Origin: CAG-492 sp045643465
Lineage (GTDB): Bacteria; Bacillota; Clostridia; TANB77; CAG-508
Length of the DNA: 64,000 nucleotides
Reading direction: 5' to 3'
Assembly: GCA_045643465.1 (NCBI GenBank)
Contig: JAZUKV010000034.1
Span: 5,274-69,273 of the forward strand
The notes beneath the pieces are model-generated. The model was given only the letters and a program-made list of their open reading frames with translations, had not been told where the DNA came from and searched no databases. Shown here one piece after another: positions 17,229-24,653 of this stretch (its first letter is position 1; each line of letters starts with the position of its first letter). The position numbers and the translations under genes are program-made.

Positions 17229-18707
17229 GGTTCTATAATAAATGTTGGGGTGTAAAAACTCCAGCATTATTTTTTTGAAAAAATAATGCACTTATTTAAA
17301 ATACCTGATAGAATTTAAGCGACGAAACCAAAGTCTAAGGAGGTATTAAATAAGTGCATACTCATTATATCAAAAAATTATTTAATTTAGAAGGAACTAT
17401 TATAAAAAATTCTCATTTTTTCAAAAATAATATTGTTTTCGATGTTGAAATGCCTGTAACTGAACATACTTGCCCTCACTGTTCATCTAAAACTACAAAT
17501 GTTCATGATTATTATTTAAGAACTATAAAAGATGTTCCTGTTCAAAAAAAGTTTGTTACTATTCGATATAATCAACGTCGATACCATTGTTCTTCTTGTA
17601 ACAAATCATTTAACGAAAATAACTGCATCGTTTCCAGATACTCTCATCATACAACTAACCTAAATGGCTATATCGTTAACTCTTTACGCTCTAAAGTTTC
17701 CATGAACGATATCTCCAAAGAAGCTAATGTTGCTCCTTGCTTTATTTCAAAGATGCTTCCATACCTTTCTATTACCTGTACTAAGCTTCCTAAAGTTCTT
17801 TGTATTGATGAATTTAAGGGTAATTCCGGTACTGAAAAATATCAAGTTGTTCTTCTCGACGGTGAAACTCACGAAATTGTTGACATTATTGAATGCCGTT
17901 ATAAACACTTCCTTTGCCAATACTTTAAGAAATTTCCTAAAGATCAACTTGATAATGTTAAATTTTTTGTTACTGACTTGTGGGAAACATACAAAGATAT
18001 CGCTTTTACCTATTTTACTCACGCTAAGATTATTGCTGATCGTTTTCACTTTATTCGCTATGCTACCGGTGCTGTTGATATTTTGAGAAAAAAAGTACAA
18101 TCAAATCTTCCAAAAACCGAAAGAAAATGGTTTAAAAAGTCTAGAAAATTACTACTTTCTCGAAGATGCAAAATTAAGAAAGATGAAGATATTGAACAAT
18201 TAAATTATATGCTAATTAACTTTTCTGAAGATTTACGCATTGCGTATCGTGAAAAAGAAGCTTTTCTTGATATTGTTCATTCTACTGAATCATACGAAAT
18301 TAAAGAAAAACTTTTCAATGAATGGGTTAATCGAAACTTAAACTCATCCGTCGAAAAACTTGTTTCTGTTGCAAAAACTTATCAACACTGGGCTGTTGAA
18401 ATTCGCCATGCTCTCGAATTTCCATACTCAAATGGCTGCACTGAAGGGATTAATAATAAAATTAAAACTTTAAAACGAATATCATTTGGCATGCCAAATT
18501 TTACTCATTTTAAAGCTCGCATCATGTTACTTGATTAATAAAGTGATAATTTAATATGATTTTTTAAACCAATTTTCAATTGGTTTATTAATCAACTTTA
18601 AAATTTTAAATATTTATGTTTTGTTGTTACAAATTCTAAAAATGGTATAAAAATAAGAGTGGACAAGTATTTTACTACTCATCCACCCCAACTCTTGACA
18701 AAGAGCC
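17229..18707 (+). mobile_element. ISL3-family insertion sequence (about 1.48 kb)
   Basis: The element holds one intact transposase. The right terminal repeat, read inwards, is GGCTCTTTGTCAAGAGTTGG followed by GGTG, the usual ISL3 end. The left end, GGTTCTATAATAAATGTTGG followed by GGTG, is diverged but shares GG, CT and the GTTGGGGTG block. The flanking 8-mers (TTTTTTTA and TTTTTATT) match at 6 of 8 bases, so the target duplication is imperfect or masked by the A+T-rich site. It lies between the zinc-ribbon gene and the 3' end of the repeat surface protein. Confidence 0.85.
17354..18538 (+). CDS. ISL3-family transposase
   Basis: A 394-residue DDE transposase of the ISL3/IS1167 type. An N-terminal zinc-binding region (CPHCSSKTTNVHDY and CSSCNKSF) is followed by a helix-turn-helix and the catalytic domain. 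Catalytic motifs are CIDEFKG, TDLWETYK, ADRFHFIR and the terminal SNGCTEGINNKIKTLKR, containing the Glu. It starts at GTG with GGAGG at 17339-17343. No stop or frameshift is present, so it may still be active. Confidence 0.94.
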   Translation: MHTHYIKKLFNLEGTIIKNSHFFKNNIVFDVEMPVTEHTCPHCSSKTTNVHDYYLRTIKDVPVQKKFVTIRYNQRRYHCSSCNKSFNENNCIVSRYSHHTTNLNGYIVNSLRSKVSMNDISKEANVAPCFISKMLPYLSITCTKLPKVLCIDEFKGNSGTEKYQVVLLDGETHEIVDIIECRYKHFLCQYFKKFPKDQLDNVKFFVTDLWETYKDIAFTYFTHAKIIADRFHFIRYATGAVDILRKKVQSNLPKTERKWFKKSRKLLLSRRCKIKKDEDIEQLNYMLINFSEDLRIAYREKEAFLDIVHSTESYEIKEKLFNEWVNRNLNSSVEKLVSVAKTYQHWAVEIRHALEFPYSNGCTEGINNKIKTLKRISFGMPNFTHFKARIMLLD

Positions 18708-18773
18708 TTTTTATTTAACTTCCTTTTTATATTACTCCTAAAATTTTATTTTGTCCTTCTGTCTCCACCCACA

Positions 18774-18797
18774 TTGAATTGGAAGTCTCCAATTCAA
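18774..18797 (-). other. Perfect hairpin just after the distal variable region (DGR-type cruciform candidate)
   Basis: TTGAATTGGA and TCCAATTCAA form a 10-bp perfect stem around a 4-nt loop (GACT on the coding strand). It begins 2 bases past the stop codon of the 989-residue protein and 13 bases past the variable block. There is no T tract on either side, so it is not a simple terminator. In Bordetella phage BPP-1 a similar short-stem, 4-nt-loop hairpin lies just after the variable region and promotes retrohoming. Function here is inferred. Confidence 0.7.
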
Positions 18798-18799
18798 CA

Positions 18800-21769
18800 C
18801 TACTGGATACAGAAGCCAAAGGCCAAGCCATAGCCGCTGTAGTACGCATTGCTGTTGCCGACGTAGCCGCTGCTATACACATAGCGCACATCGTTCGTAC
18901 GGCCAAGATTAGGGGAGCGGAGCCACCAGTCGCGGGTCGAGCCAGCTTCAGTATACGCAACTCTATTAGTATTAGCACTTACATTGTAAGATGAAATATA
19001 ATATTTTGATTCTGTATTTCCAAATTTATTATAACCATCTCCACTTGCTCCTAATCCCTCTGTTGTATTTCCACTGTATTGTCCAGTACCATACATTTCT
19101 CTGTCTGAGAATAACCATATTGAATCTGCTATATCATCATTCAAAGTATAACTGCTTGTTGATGTACCTGTTACATATTTTATCTTCTTTGGTGTTATTA
19201 CAGCTTGTAAATCGCTTTCTATACAACTATATAAACATGTATCACTTGTTAGGTTTACATCTCCCGCATATCCTTCATTTGTTTTTGCATTTTTACCTAT
19301 TAATGTTGCTCTTATGTGTGATACACTATATCCTCCAGCATTTCTTGCATTTGATCCATAATTTGTTTCATTACTATCTAGTGTAACTCCAGTTCCAACA
19401 TATGAATTTTTACTTTGTGATGGATTCCATCTTGTATAGTAACAACTATTATTACTAATTGTGTTATATAACATTCCTGCTCCATCTCCATATTGATTAT
19501 AAACACTTCCACTTGCTATTGTACTATTTAATGTTAAACTTACACTTTTTGTGTCTCCACATAGCATACAATCTTCAAATACTGTTTTATCTTGTACTGC
19601 TTTTATTTCTGCCCATGTCATATCATGTAAACTTATATTCTCTCTTGCATCTACCTGAGCTTGTGATCTAGTTACATTGTTACTACCAGAATCTGTTAAA
19701 TATGCTGATGATGTAGTTTCACTTCCGTTAGCAGCTACTGAATGAGTTATAATTTTAACATAATATTCTCCACTTCCTTCTGAAGTTTCTTCATACTCAT
19801 GTGTTACATAACTTTTGTTATAATTTGCTCCAACAGCTGGTCCAAACGTTAAACCTAGTGTATTTCCATTTGCGTCAACGTCTTGATTTATTCCGTATAT
19901 TTGTACTGCATATTTGATTGGCGCCATCTTCCATTGTGCATATAATGTTATATCTCCTATATCAGTTACAGATTGCTCATCTGTATATGCAGTTCCACTT
20001 CCATCAGGTTCTGTATTCCATCCAGTAAATTTATATCCGTCTTTTGTATAACCATTTGCAGTTAAATTGGTTGCTACATCATAAGGAATTGTTTGTGGAT
20101 TCATTGTCCCAGTTCCTGTGTTACTATCAAATGTAACAGTGTAACTTGTTGGTCGTGGTGATGAAATGCAGAAGCCAAAGGCCAAGCCAATGTCGCGGTA
20201 CACATTGTAGTTGCCGCCGATGTAGCCGCTGTAATCCACAAAGCGCACACAGTACGTATAGCGAAGATTAGGGGAGCGGAGCCACCCGCTGTAGGTAGAG
20301 CCAGCTTCACTATACGCAACTCTATTAGTGTTATCACTTACATTGTAAGATGAAATATAATATTTTGATTCCGTATTTCCAAATTTATTATATCCATCTC
20401 CACTTGCTCCCAATCCCTCTGTTGTATTTCCACTGTCTTGTCCAGTACCATACATTTCTCTTTCTGAGAATAACCATATTGAATCTGCTATATCATCATT
20501 CAAACTACAATTACTTGTTGAAGTACCTGTTACATATTTTATCTTCTTTGGTGTGATTACACTTCTTAAATCACTTTCTATACAGCTATATAAACATGTA
20601 TCACTTGATAGGTTTACATCACCTGCATACGTTACATCTGTTTTTGTATTTTCTCCTATAAGTGTTGCTCTTATATGCGATGTTGAATATCCTCCTGCGT
20701 CTCTTGCATTTGAACCATAACTTCCTCCATTTGTTGCCGCTGCATTTTGACTGGTACTTGGATTCCATCTCGTATAGTAATAACTATTATTACTAATTGT
20801 GTTATATAACACTCCTGCTCCATCTCCATATTGATTATATGTACTTCCACTTGCTATTGTACTATTCAAAGTTAAACGTACACTCTTAGTATCTCCACAT
20901 AGCATACAATCTTCAAATACTGTCTTATCTGGCACTGCTTGTATTTGTGCCCATGTCATTTCATGTAAATTAATATTTTCTCTTGCAGTTACCTGTGCCG
21001 CAGTTCTAGTTACATTATTACTACTTGAATCTGTTAAGTATTCTGATGATGTAGTTTCACTTCCATTTGCTGCTACAGTATGTGTTATTATTTTTACATA
21101 GTAATTTCCTGGATTTTCCGCTATTTCCTCATATTCGTGTGTTACATAGCTATTGTTATAATTAGCTCCAACAGCTGGTCCAAATGTTAAACCTAGTATA
21201 TATCCATTTGCGTCAACGTCTTGATTTATTCCGTATATTTGTACTGCATATTTGATTGGCGCCATCTTCCATTGTGCATATAAAATAACTGTTGCCCCAT
21301 TTGTAGCTGTTAAATTACTAACTTCTTCTCCGTCGGCATAACTTGTTCCACTTCCATCAGATGCTGTATTCCATCCAGTAAATTCATATCCCGTTTTTGT
21401 AAACTTATTTGCAGTTAAATTGGTTGCCACATTATAAGAAATTTCTTGTGGATTCATTGTTCCTGTTCCTGTATTACTATCAAATGTTACAATATAGTTT
21501 GCCTCAATTGTAAATTCATTTGTACTTGTTGCCATATCAGTAAAATATGATATTGTGCCATTTATATTAAACATACATAATAATATGATTAGTATTGCTA
21601 TTATTCTAACTATCCAAGTAATTGGATTTACTGTTTTAGTTCCAACTTTTATTAGTTTTTTTGGTCTGCTTTTGTTATTATTTTTAATATTACTTTGGCT
21701 AACATTTTTATTTCTAATAGATTTTTTCTTTTCATTAGAAACTATTTTATGATGTTTACCATATTTCAT
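18800..21769 (-). CDS. Large repeat surface protein with InlB B-repeats and two C-terminal variable (DUF6273-type) domains
   Basis: A 989-residue protein. The basic N-terminus leads to a membrane/signal segment (about 50-70) and a TasA-like YFTD motif at 75-78. Then come two copies of one unit, about 453 residues each. Each has an InlB B-repeat (VTFDSNTGTGTMNPQ to LYAQWKMAP) and a long domain ending WLRSPNL...GLAFGFCI, the DUF6273-like/C-type-lectin-like arrangement. The last 46 residues of each unit (488-533 and 941-987) are coded by G+C-rich hypervariable DNA. An AAGGAGGG site precedes the ATG. The sipW and TasA-like genes lie just upstream, suggesting export with that system. There is no sortase motif. 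The ligand is unknown. Confidence 0.85.
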   Translation of the reverse strand: MKYGKHHKIVSNEKKKSIRNKNVSQSNIKNNNKSRPKKLIKVGTKTVNPITWIVRIIAILIILLCMFNINGTISYFTDMATSTNEFTIEANYIVTFDSNTGTGTMNPQEISYNVATNLTANKFTKTGYEFTGWNTASDGSGTSYADGEEVSNLTATNGATVILYAQWKMAPIKYAVQIYGINQDVDANGYILGLTFGPAVGANYNNSYVTHEYEEIAENPGNYYVKIITHTVAANGSETTSSEYLTDSSSNNVTRTAAQVTARENINLHEMTWAQIQAVPDKTVFEDCMLCGDTKSVRLTLNSTIASGSTYNQYGDGAGVLYNTISNNSYYYTRWNPSTSQNAAATNGGSYGSNARDAGGYSTSHIRATLIGENTKTDVTYAGDVNLSSDTCLYSCIESDLRSVITPKKIKYVTGTSTSNCSLNDDIADSIWLFSEREMYGTGQDSGNTTEGLGASGDGYNKFGNTESKYYISSYNVSDNTNRVAYSEAGSTYSGWLRSPNLRYTYCVRFVDYSGYIGGNYNVYRDIGLAFGFCISSPRPTSYTVTFDSNTGTGTMNPQTIPYDVATNLTANGYTKDGYKFTGWNTEPDGSGTAYTDEQSVTDIGDITLYAQWKMAPIKYAVQIYGINQDVDANGNTLGLTFGPAVGANYNKSYVTHEYEETSEGSGEYYVKIITHSVAANGSETTSSAYLTDSGSNNVTRSQAQVDARENISLHDMTWAEIKAVQDKTVFEDCMLCGDTKSVSLTLNSTIASGSVYNQYGDGAGMLYNTISNNSCYYTRWNPSQSKNSYVGTGVTLDSNETNYGSNARNAGGYSVSHIRATLIGKNAKTNEGYAGDVNLTSDTCLYSCIESDLQAVITPKKIKYVTGTSTSSYTLNDDIADSIWLFSDREMYGTGQYSGNTTEGLGASGDGYNKFGNTESKYYISSYNVSANTNRVAYTEAGSTRDWWLRSPNLGRTNDVRYVYSSGYVGNSNAYYSGYGLAFGFCIQ
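18811..18949 (-). repeat. Variable region 2 (distal), DGR-like
   Basis: This 139-bp block codes residues 941-987 and is about 59% G+C, against about 30% around it. It aligns without gaps to 20170-20308. The first 9 and last 20 or so bases are identical, as is an inner run coding WLRSPNL. The differing codons are mostly of NNC/NNT type (CGC vs TAC, GAC vs AGC, CGT vs TAT, GAT vs TGT, AGC vs TAC), as expected if a template carried AAC or AAT. The G+C-rich 3' end (GGCTTGGCCTTTGGCTTCT) resembles an IMH. No template repeat was found in the window. Confidence 0.7.
20170..20308 (-). repeat. Variable region 1 (internal), DGR-like
   Basis: This 139-bp block codes residues 488-533 in the first unit. 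It has the same invariant ends as the distal block but different variable codons. It continues in frame into a Ser/Pro linker and the second InlB repeat. Unlike the distal block it has neither a stop codon nor a hairpin after it, so it may be a frozen copy made by unit duplication. Confidence 0.65.
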
Positions 21770-21832
21770 TCTATTAATCCCTCCTTCATTTTTCTTTTGA
21801 TTTTTCTAGTTAAATATTCTATAGTTTTTTAA

Positions 21833-21904
21833 CTTTAGGTAAAAATGTATTTCTATTTTTAAAAATCATTTTATACATTCTTACCTAAGGCTAAATGCCT
21901 TAGA
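21833..21904 (-). promoter_or_regulatory. Leader hairpins between sipW and the variable surface protein gene
   Basis: An 18-bp stem with two mismatches (21833-21850 with 21873-21890, CTTTAGGTAAAAATGTAT type) is preceded by a small stem CTAAGG/CCTTAG (21886-21904) that shares its base. No clear T tract follows on the minus strand, so it could be an attenuator, an RNA-processing site or a stabilising element. Confidence 0.45.
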
Positions 21905-21907
21905 ATA

Positions 21908-22411
21908 TTATTTTTCTGCTTTGCATCTTTTTCCTTTTTTCTTGGCATCATCTAAAAATCCAGCTATTAAAATAACTATTATTATTGTAATTAACATTAT
22001 TTTTCCTCTTGTAGTTTGAATTAACTTTACTAAATATCCAAGTTTAGGTATTGAAAAAACATTTTTTCCAATGAAATTATTTTCTGTTGTTGTAATTCCA
22101 TCTGACCTATCGTTGCTATCACCTTTTGTTTCTATTCCTTCATTTGTAATACTTATAGCTCTATGTGTTACTTTATCTCCACTTGAAGCTGTAAAAGCAA
22201 TAATATCATTTTCTTTTACATCTTGATATTTGGCATGTTTATTTATAAAACTTAAACTACCTGTTTGGATAGTAGGTTGCATAGAGCCAGATTCTACAAC
22301 GAAAGGTTCAAATCCAATTATGAATAAAAAAATAAAGATAATTCCTACAATTAGAATTAGTGTCATCAAGGTATTGGCTAACACCTTGATGACTTTTTGT
22401 ACTTTTTCCAT
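21908..22411 (-). CDS. sipW: SipW-type (ER/archaeal-type) signal peptidase I
   Basis: A 167-residue membrane protease that removes signal peptides of TasA/camelysin-like proteins. It has an N-terminal membrane segment (about 12-33), catalytic Ser43 in ESGSMQPTI, His83 in VTHRAI (His in place of the Lys of ordinary bacterial SPase I, which defines the SipW class), GDSNDRSDG and a second membrane segment near 137-153. It lies between the TasA-like gene (43 bp upstream) and the large repeat protein, both likely substrates. Confidence 0.92.
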   Translation of the reverse strand: MEKVQKVIKVLANTLMTLILIVGIIFIFLFIIGFEPFVVESGSMQPTIQTGSLSFINKHAKYQDVKENDIIAFTASSGDKVTHRAISITNEGIETKGDSNDRSDGITTTENNFIGKNVFSIPKLGYLVKLIQTTRGKIMLITIIIVILIAGFLDDAKKKGKRCKAEK

Positions 22412-22454
22412 AACACTAATCCCTTATTTATTTAACATTATTATTTATTATCTA

Positions 22455-23054
22455 TTAAAATAAACCATATATAGCTGTTGGAGTTGAAGCACTTAAGCTG
22501 TTTGTTTGGATTCCATACGCATTAACTACAATATTTGTTGTTCCAGCTGTTGCTTTTTGAGCTGCTGTTAATGTTGATTTTAATGTTACTGAACTAAATA
22601 CTGCTGATGTTGATGCATTTGCTGCTAATGAAGTCATAGTTGATGATGAACCATAAGCATATACATATGTAATTGTTTTTTCTGTTGTATCTACAGCTGA
22701 TGTGTCAATTAAAGTCCATCCACTTCCTATTGTATCTAATGTGAATAATGCATCATCTGCAGTTCCATCATTATTAGAATCATAGCATGGTACTATTACT
22801 TCTGCAAATACATAAGCAGGTGTTGTTGAAGAATCATTTGTTATTATTGGATTTTTAGCTATATTTGCTCCTGGATGTATTCCTTCTCCATTTGCAGCTA
22901 CCCATGCTGTTTCACTTAAGCTAATTTCTACATTATCACCTAATGTGAATACGTTTGTTTTTGTATCTGTATCTGTGAAATATGCAAGTAATCCTCCTAT
23001 TAATAGTACTACTGCTAATATTGCAGCTACTGCAATTGATTTTTTCTTGTTCAT
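22455..23054 (-). CDS. TasA/CalY (camelysin)-like secreted protein
   Basis: A 199-residue exported protein. The N-terminal signal (KKKSIAVAAILAVVLLIGGLLAYFTDTDT) ends in the SipW-type LLAYFTD site, and a Ser/Thr/Ala-rich beta domain follows (NVFTLGDNVEISLSETAW). Relatives form TasA amyloid fibres in biofilm matrix or act as camelysin; the fibre role here is inferred from the family and from adjacent sipW. An AAAGGA site precedes the ATG. Confidence 0.85.
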   Translation of the reverse strand: MNKKKSIAVAAILAVVLLIGGLLAYFTDTDTKTNVFTLGDNVEISLSETAWVAANGEGIHPGANIAKNPIITNDSSTTPAYVFAEVIVPCYDSNNDGTADDALFTLDTIGSGWTLIDTSAVDTTEKTITYVYAYGSSSTMTSLAANASTSAVFSSVTLKSTLTAAQKATAGTTNIVVNAYGIQTNSLSASTPTAIYGLF

Positions 23055-23098
23055 ATTGCATTTTTCCTTTCTTTCCTCTTTGGAATTTTTTATTTATA

Positions 23099-24304
23099 CT
23101 ATTCAATATTTATTTTTTCTTTATAGTCTAGTAACATTACAATTACCAAGCCAATAGAAGAAATCACAAATATTGTTATAGCCACATTAATTTTATCCCC
23201 TGTTTGAGGATTCGTTTTGTTTTTACCACTGTTGTTGTCTTTTGAATTATCTTTGTCATAATCTACTGAAAATATCCAATTTAATTTTGGAGGTATTCCA
23301 GCATATTTATTGGCAAGGTCCTTTGGTACTGACATTTTCAAATCAAATTCATCTTCTTCGCCAATGTCGTATTTTCCAAGTAATACATTTTCTACATTTC
23401 TTAATTTTCTACTATATATAACTTTTCCTTGTTTATTTGTTATTATTAAGTCTATTTCTTCTAGTAATCCTATTTCAATTTCATTTAAACCTTCTAAATC
23501 AAGTTTTAAATAATATTTAGCATTCTTTTTATTTGTATTTTTTATTTTTATACTGCTACTATAACTATCACCTGGCATTATATCTTTCATATTTTCTAAA
23601 AATTCATCTGAAACCTCTATATCACTTCCTGTACCATTTTCGTAATTTATTGTGATATTTTTATCATTATTAGTATCTATATTGTATTCTGTATTTACAC
23701 TTTGAGTTGGGACAATTCCTTGCCAGGGATCTTCTTTTGTATAATCAGGTTCAAAGTTTTTCTCTTGGACAGCCTCTGCTGTTATTTCCAGTTTTATTTT
23801 TTTACTGCTTGTAATTTCACTTATATTTTGTGGAATTTTTATTGTATCAAATAATTTCACAATTTCTTCTGAGTTTAGAGCATTTTTATGATAATAGTAT
23901 TCTCCATGTTTTTCCCAATCACTTGAAATTCCTGTAATATAAGTCTCTGCGTCAACATCTTCGTTGATATAAAAGATTTTTGCTCTTACATAGCACTTTG
24001 CTCCAAGATTTTCAATCTTAGGTATAAATGAAATTAACTCTGCAGGCATAACAACTTTGGTACTTTCTTCATATTTTTCTTCTACATTTTCACTATTTAA
24101 TTTGAAGGTTTGTATTTTTATATCTACTCCATTTGTGCTTGATTGTCCGCTTGTTATTTGAACAGTCCCTGCATATATTCCAGATATTCCCATAATCATA
24201 AAAAATATAATTCCCAGTATAAATAAATTTTTACTTGTTTGTTTGATAATACCACCTCCTAATTCTGATTTTTTATCTTTGTAAGATTTTCTGGTAGAAA
24301 ACAT
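23099..24304 (-). CDS. Secreted TasA-associated protein with NPQTG sortase-type anchor
   Basis: A protein of up to 401 residues with a signal segment (NLFILGIIFFMIMGISGIYA), a large extracellular region and a C-terminal NPQTGDK motif, hydrophobic stretch and short polar tail, as in sortase substrates. The layout resembles BsaMA-like or TasA-anchoring proteins found beside sipW. The ATG at 24304 has no ribosome binding site. A strong AGGAGGT lies in frame just before ATT/ATC codons at 24250-24245, so translation may begin there and yield 382-383 residues that start right before the signal peptide. Confidence 0.78.
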   Translation of the reverse strand: MFSTRKSYKDKKSELGGGIIKQTSKNLFILGIIFFMIMGISGIYAGTVQITSGQSSTNGVDIKIQTFKLNSENVEEKYEESTKVVMPAELISFIPKIENLGAKCYVRAKIFYINEDVDAETYITGISSDWEKHGEYYYHKNALNSEEIVKLFDTIKIPQNISEITSSKKIKLEITAEAVQEKNFEPDYTKEDPWQGIVPTQSVNTEYNIDTNNDKNITINYENGTGSDIEVSDEFLENMKDIMPGDSYSSSIKIKNTNKKNAKYYLKLDLEGLNEIEIGLLEEIDLIITNKQGKVIYSRKLRNVENVLLGKYDIGEEDEFDLKMSVPKDLANKYAGIPPKLNWIFSVDYDKDNSKDNNSGKNKTNPQTGDKINVAITIFVISSIGLVIVMLLDYKEKINIE

Positions 24305-24345
24305 TTATTAGTTTTACAGGTTGATTTTTGATTATAAAAAAAGCA

Positions 24346-24386
24346 GAAAAATTTATGCACACAAAAAATGCACATAGATTTTTCTG
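24346..24386 (-). terminator. Terminator-like hairpin in the 24305-24653 gap
   Basis: AGAAAAATCTATGTGCA pairs with TGTGCATAAATTTTTCT around a T-rich loop, and a T run follows on the minus strand. In the same 349-bp gap a 42-codon minus frame (24481-24353, beginning MNKIAETLAGAYILTNVRVL) has a GGGGTGG site and ends inside the hairpin. It might be a short leader peptide. I see nothing else in the gap apart from the terminator at 24599-24629. Confidence 0.55.
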
Positions 24387-24598
24387 TTTCTATGTTTATT
24401 ATTATTTATATTATTTATATTCAAAACACGAACATTTGTTAATATATATGCTCCTGCAAGGGTTTCAGCGATTTTGTTCATGTTTTTCCACCCCCATTTA
24501 TTTATCTTTTGATTTCATCTTACTATTTTAATTTATCATTGCAATAATATTTTGTCAATGGTATTTTATTACAAATTTTTTCTTTTTTTAACAAAAAA

Positions 24599-24629
24599 CC
24601 AAAAAGTTCGCTTATATCAAACTTTTTGG
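24599..24629 (-). terminator. Terminator after the Cna-B adhesin
   Basis: The 10-bp stem CCAAAAAGTT/AACTTTTTGG has an 11-nt loop; the downstream minus-strand tract is T-rich. Confidence 0.8.
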
Positions 24630-24653
24630 CTTTTTAATTTTTTTATTTAATTT

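Noticed and set aside
17221..18715. Clean 8-bp target duplication around the ISL3 element
   Set aside because: The flanks match at only 6 of 8 T-rich bases, which chance could give.
18774..18797. Hairpin as a Rho-independent terminator
   Set aside because: There is no T run on either strand after the stem.
18727..18994. Open frames on both strands across the G+C-rich block (Ala/Val-rich peptides)
   Set aside because: They arise because the G+C-rich variable block lacks stops in several frames. Only the 989-residue frame has a ribosome binding site, family similarity and the paired second copy.
18811..20308. G+C-rich blocks as recently inserted foreign DNA
   Set aside because: They are in frame in both units, have identical boundaries and carry the conserved end of the domain. 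Insertion would not give differences limited mostly to codon positions 1 and 2.
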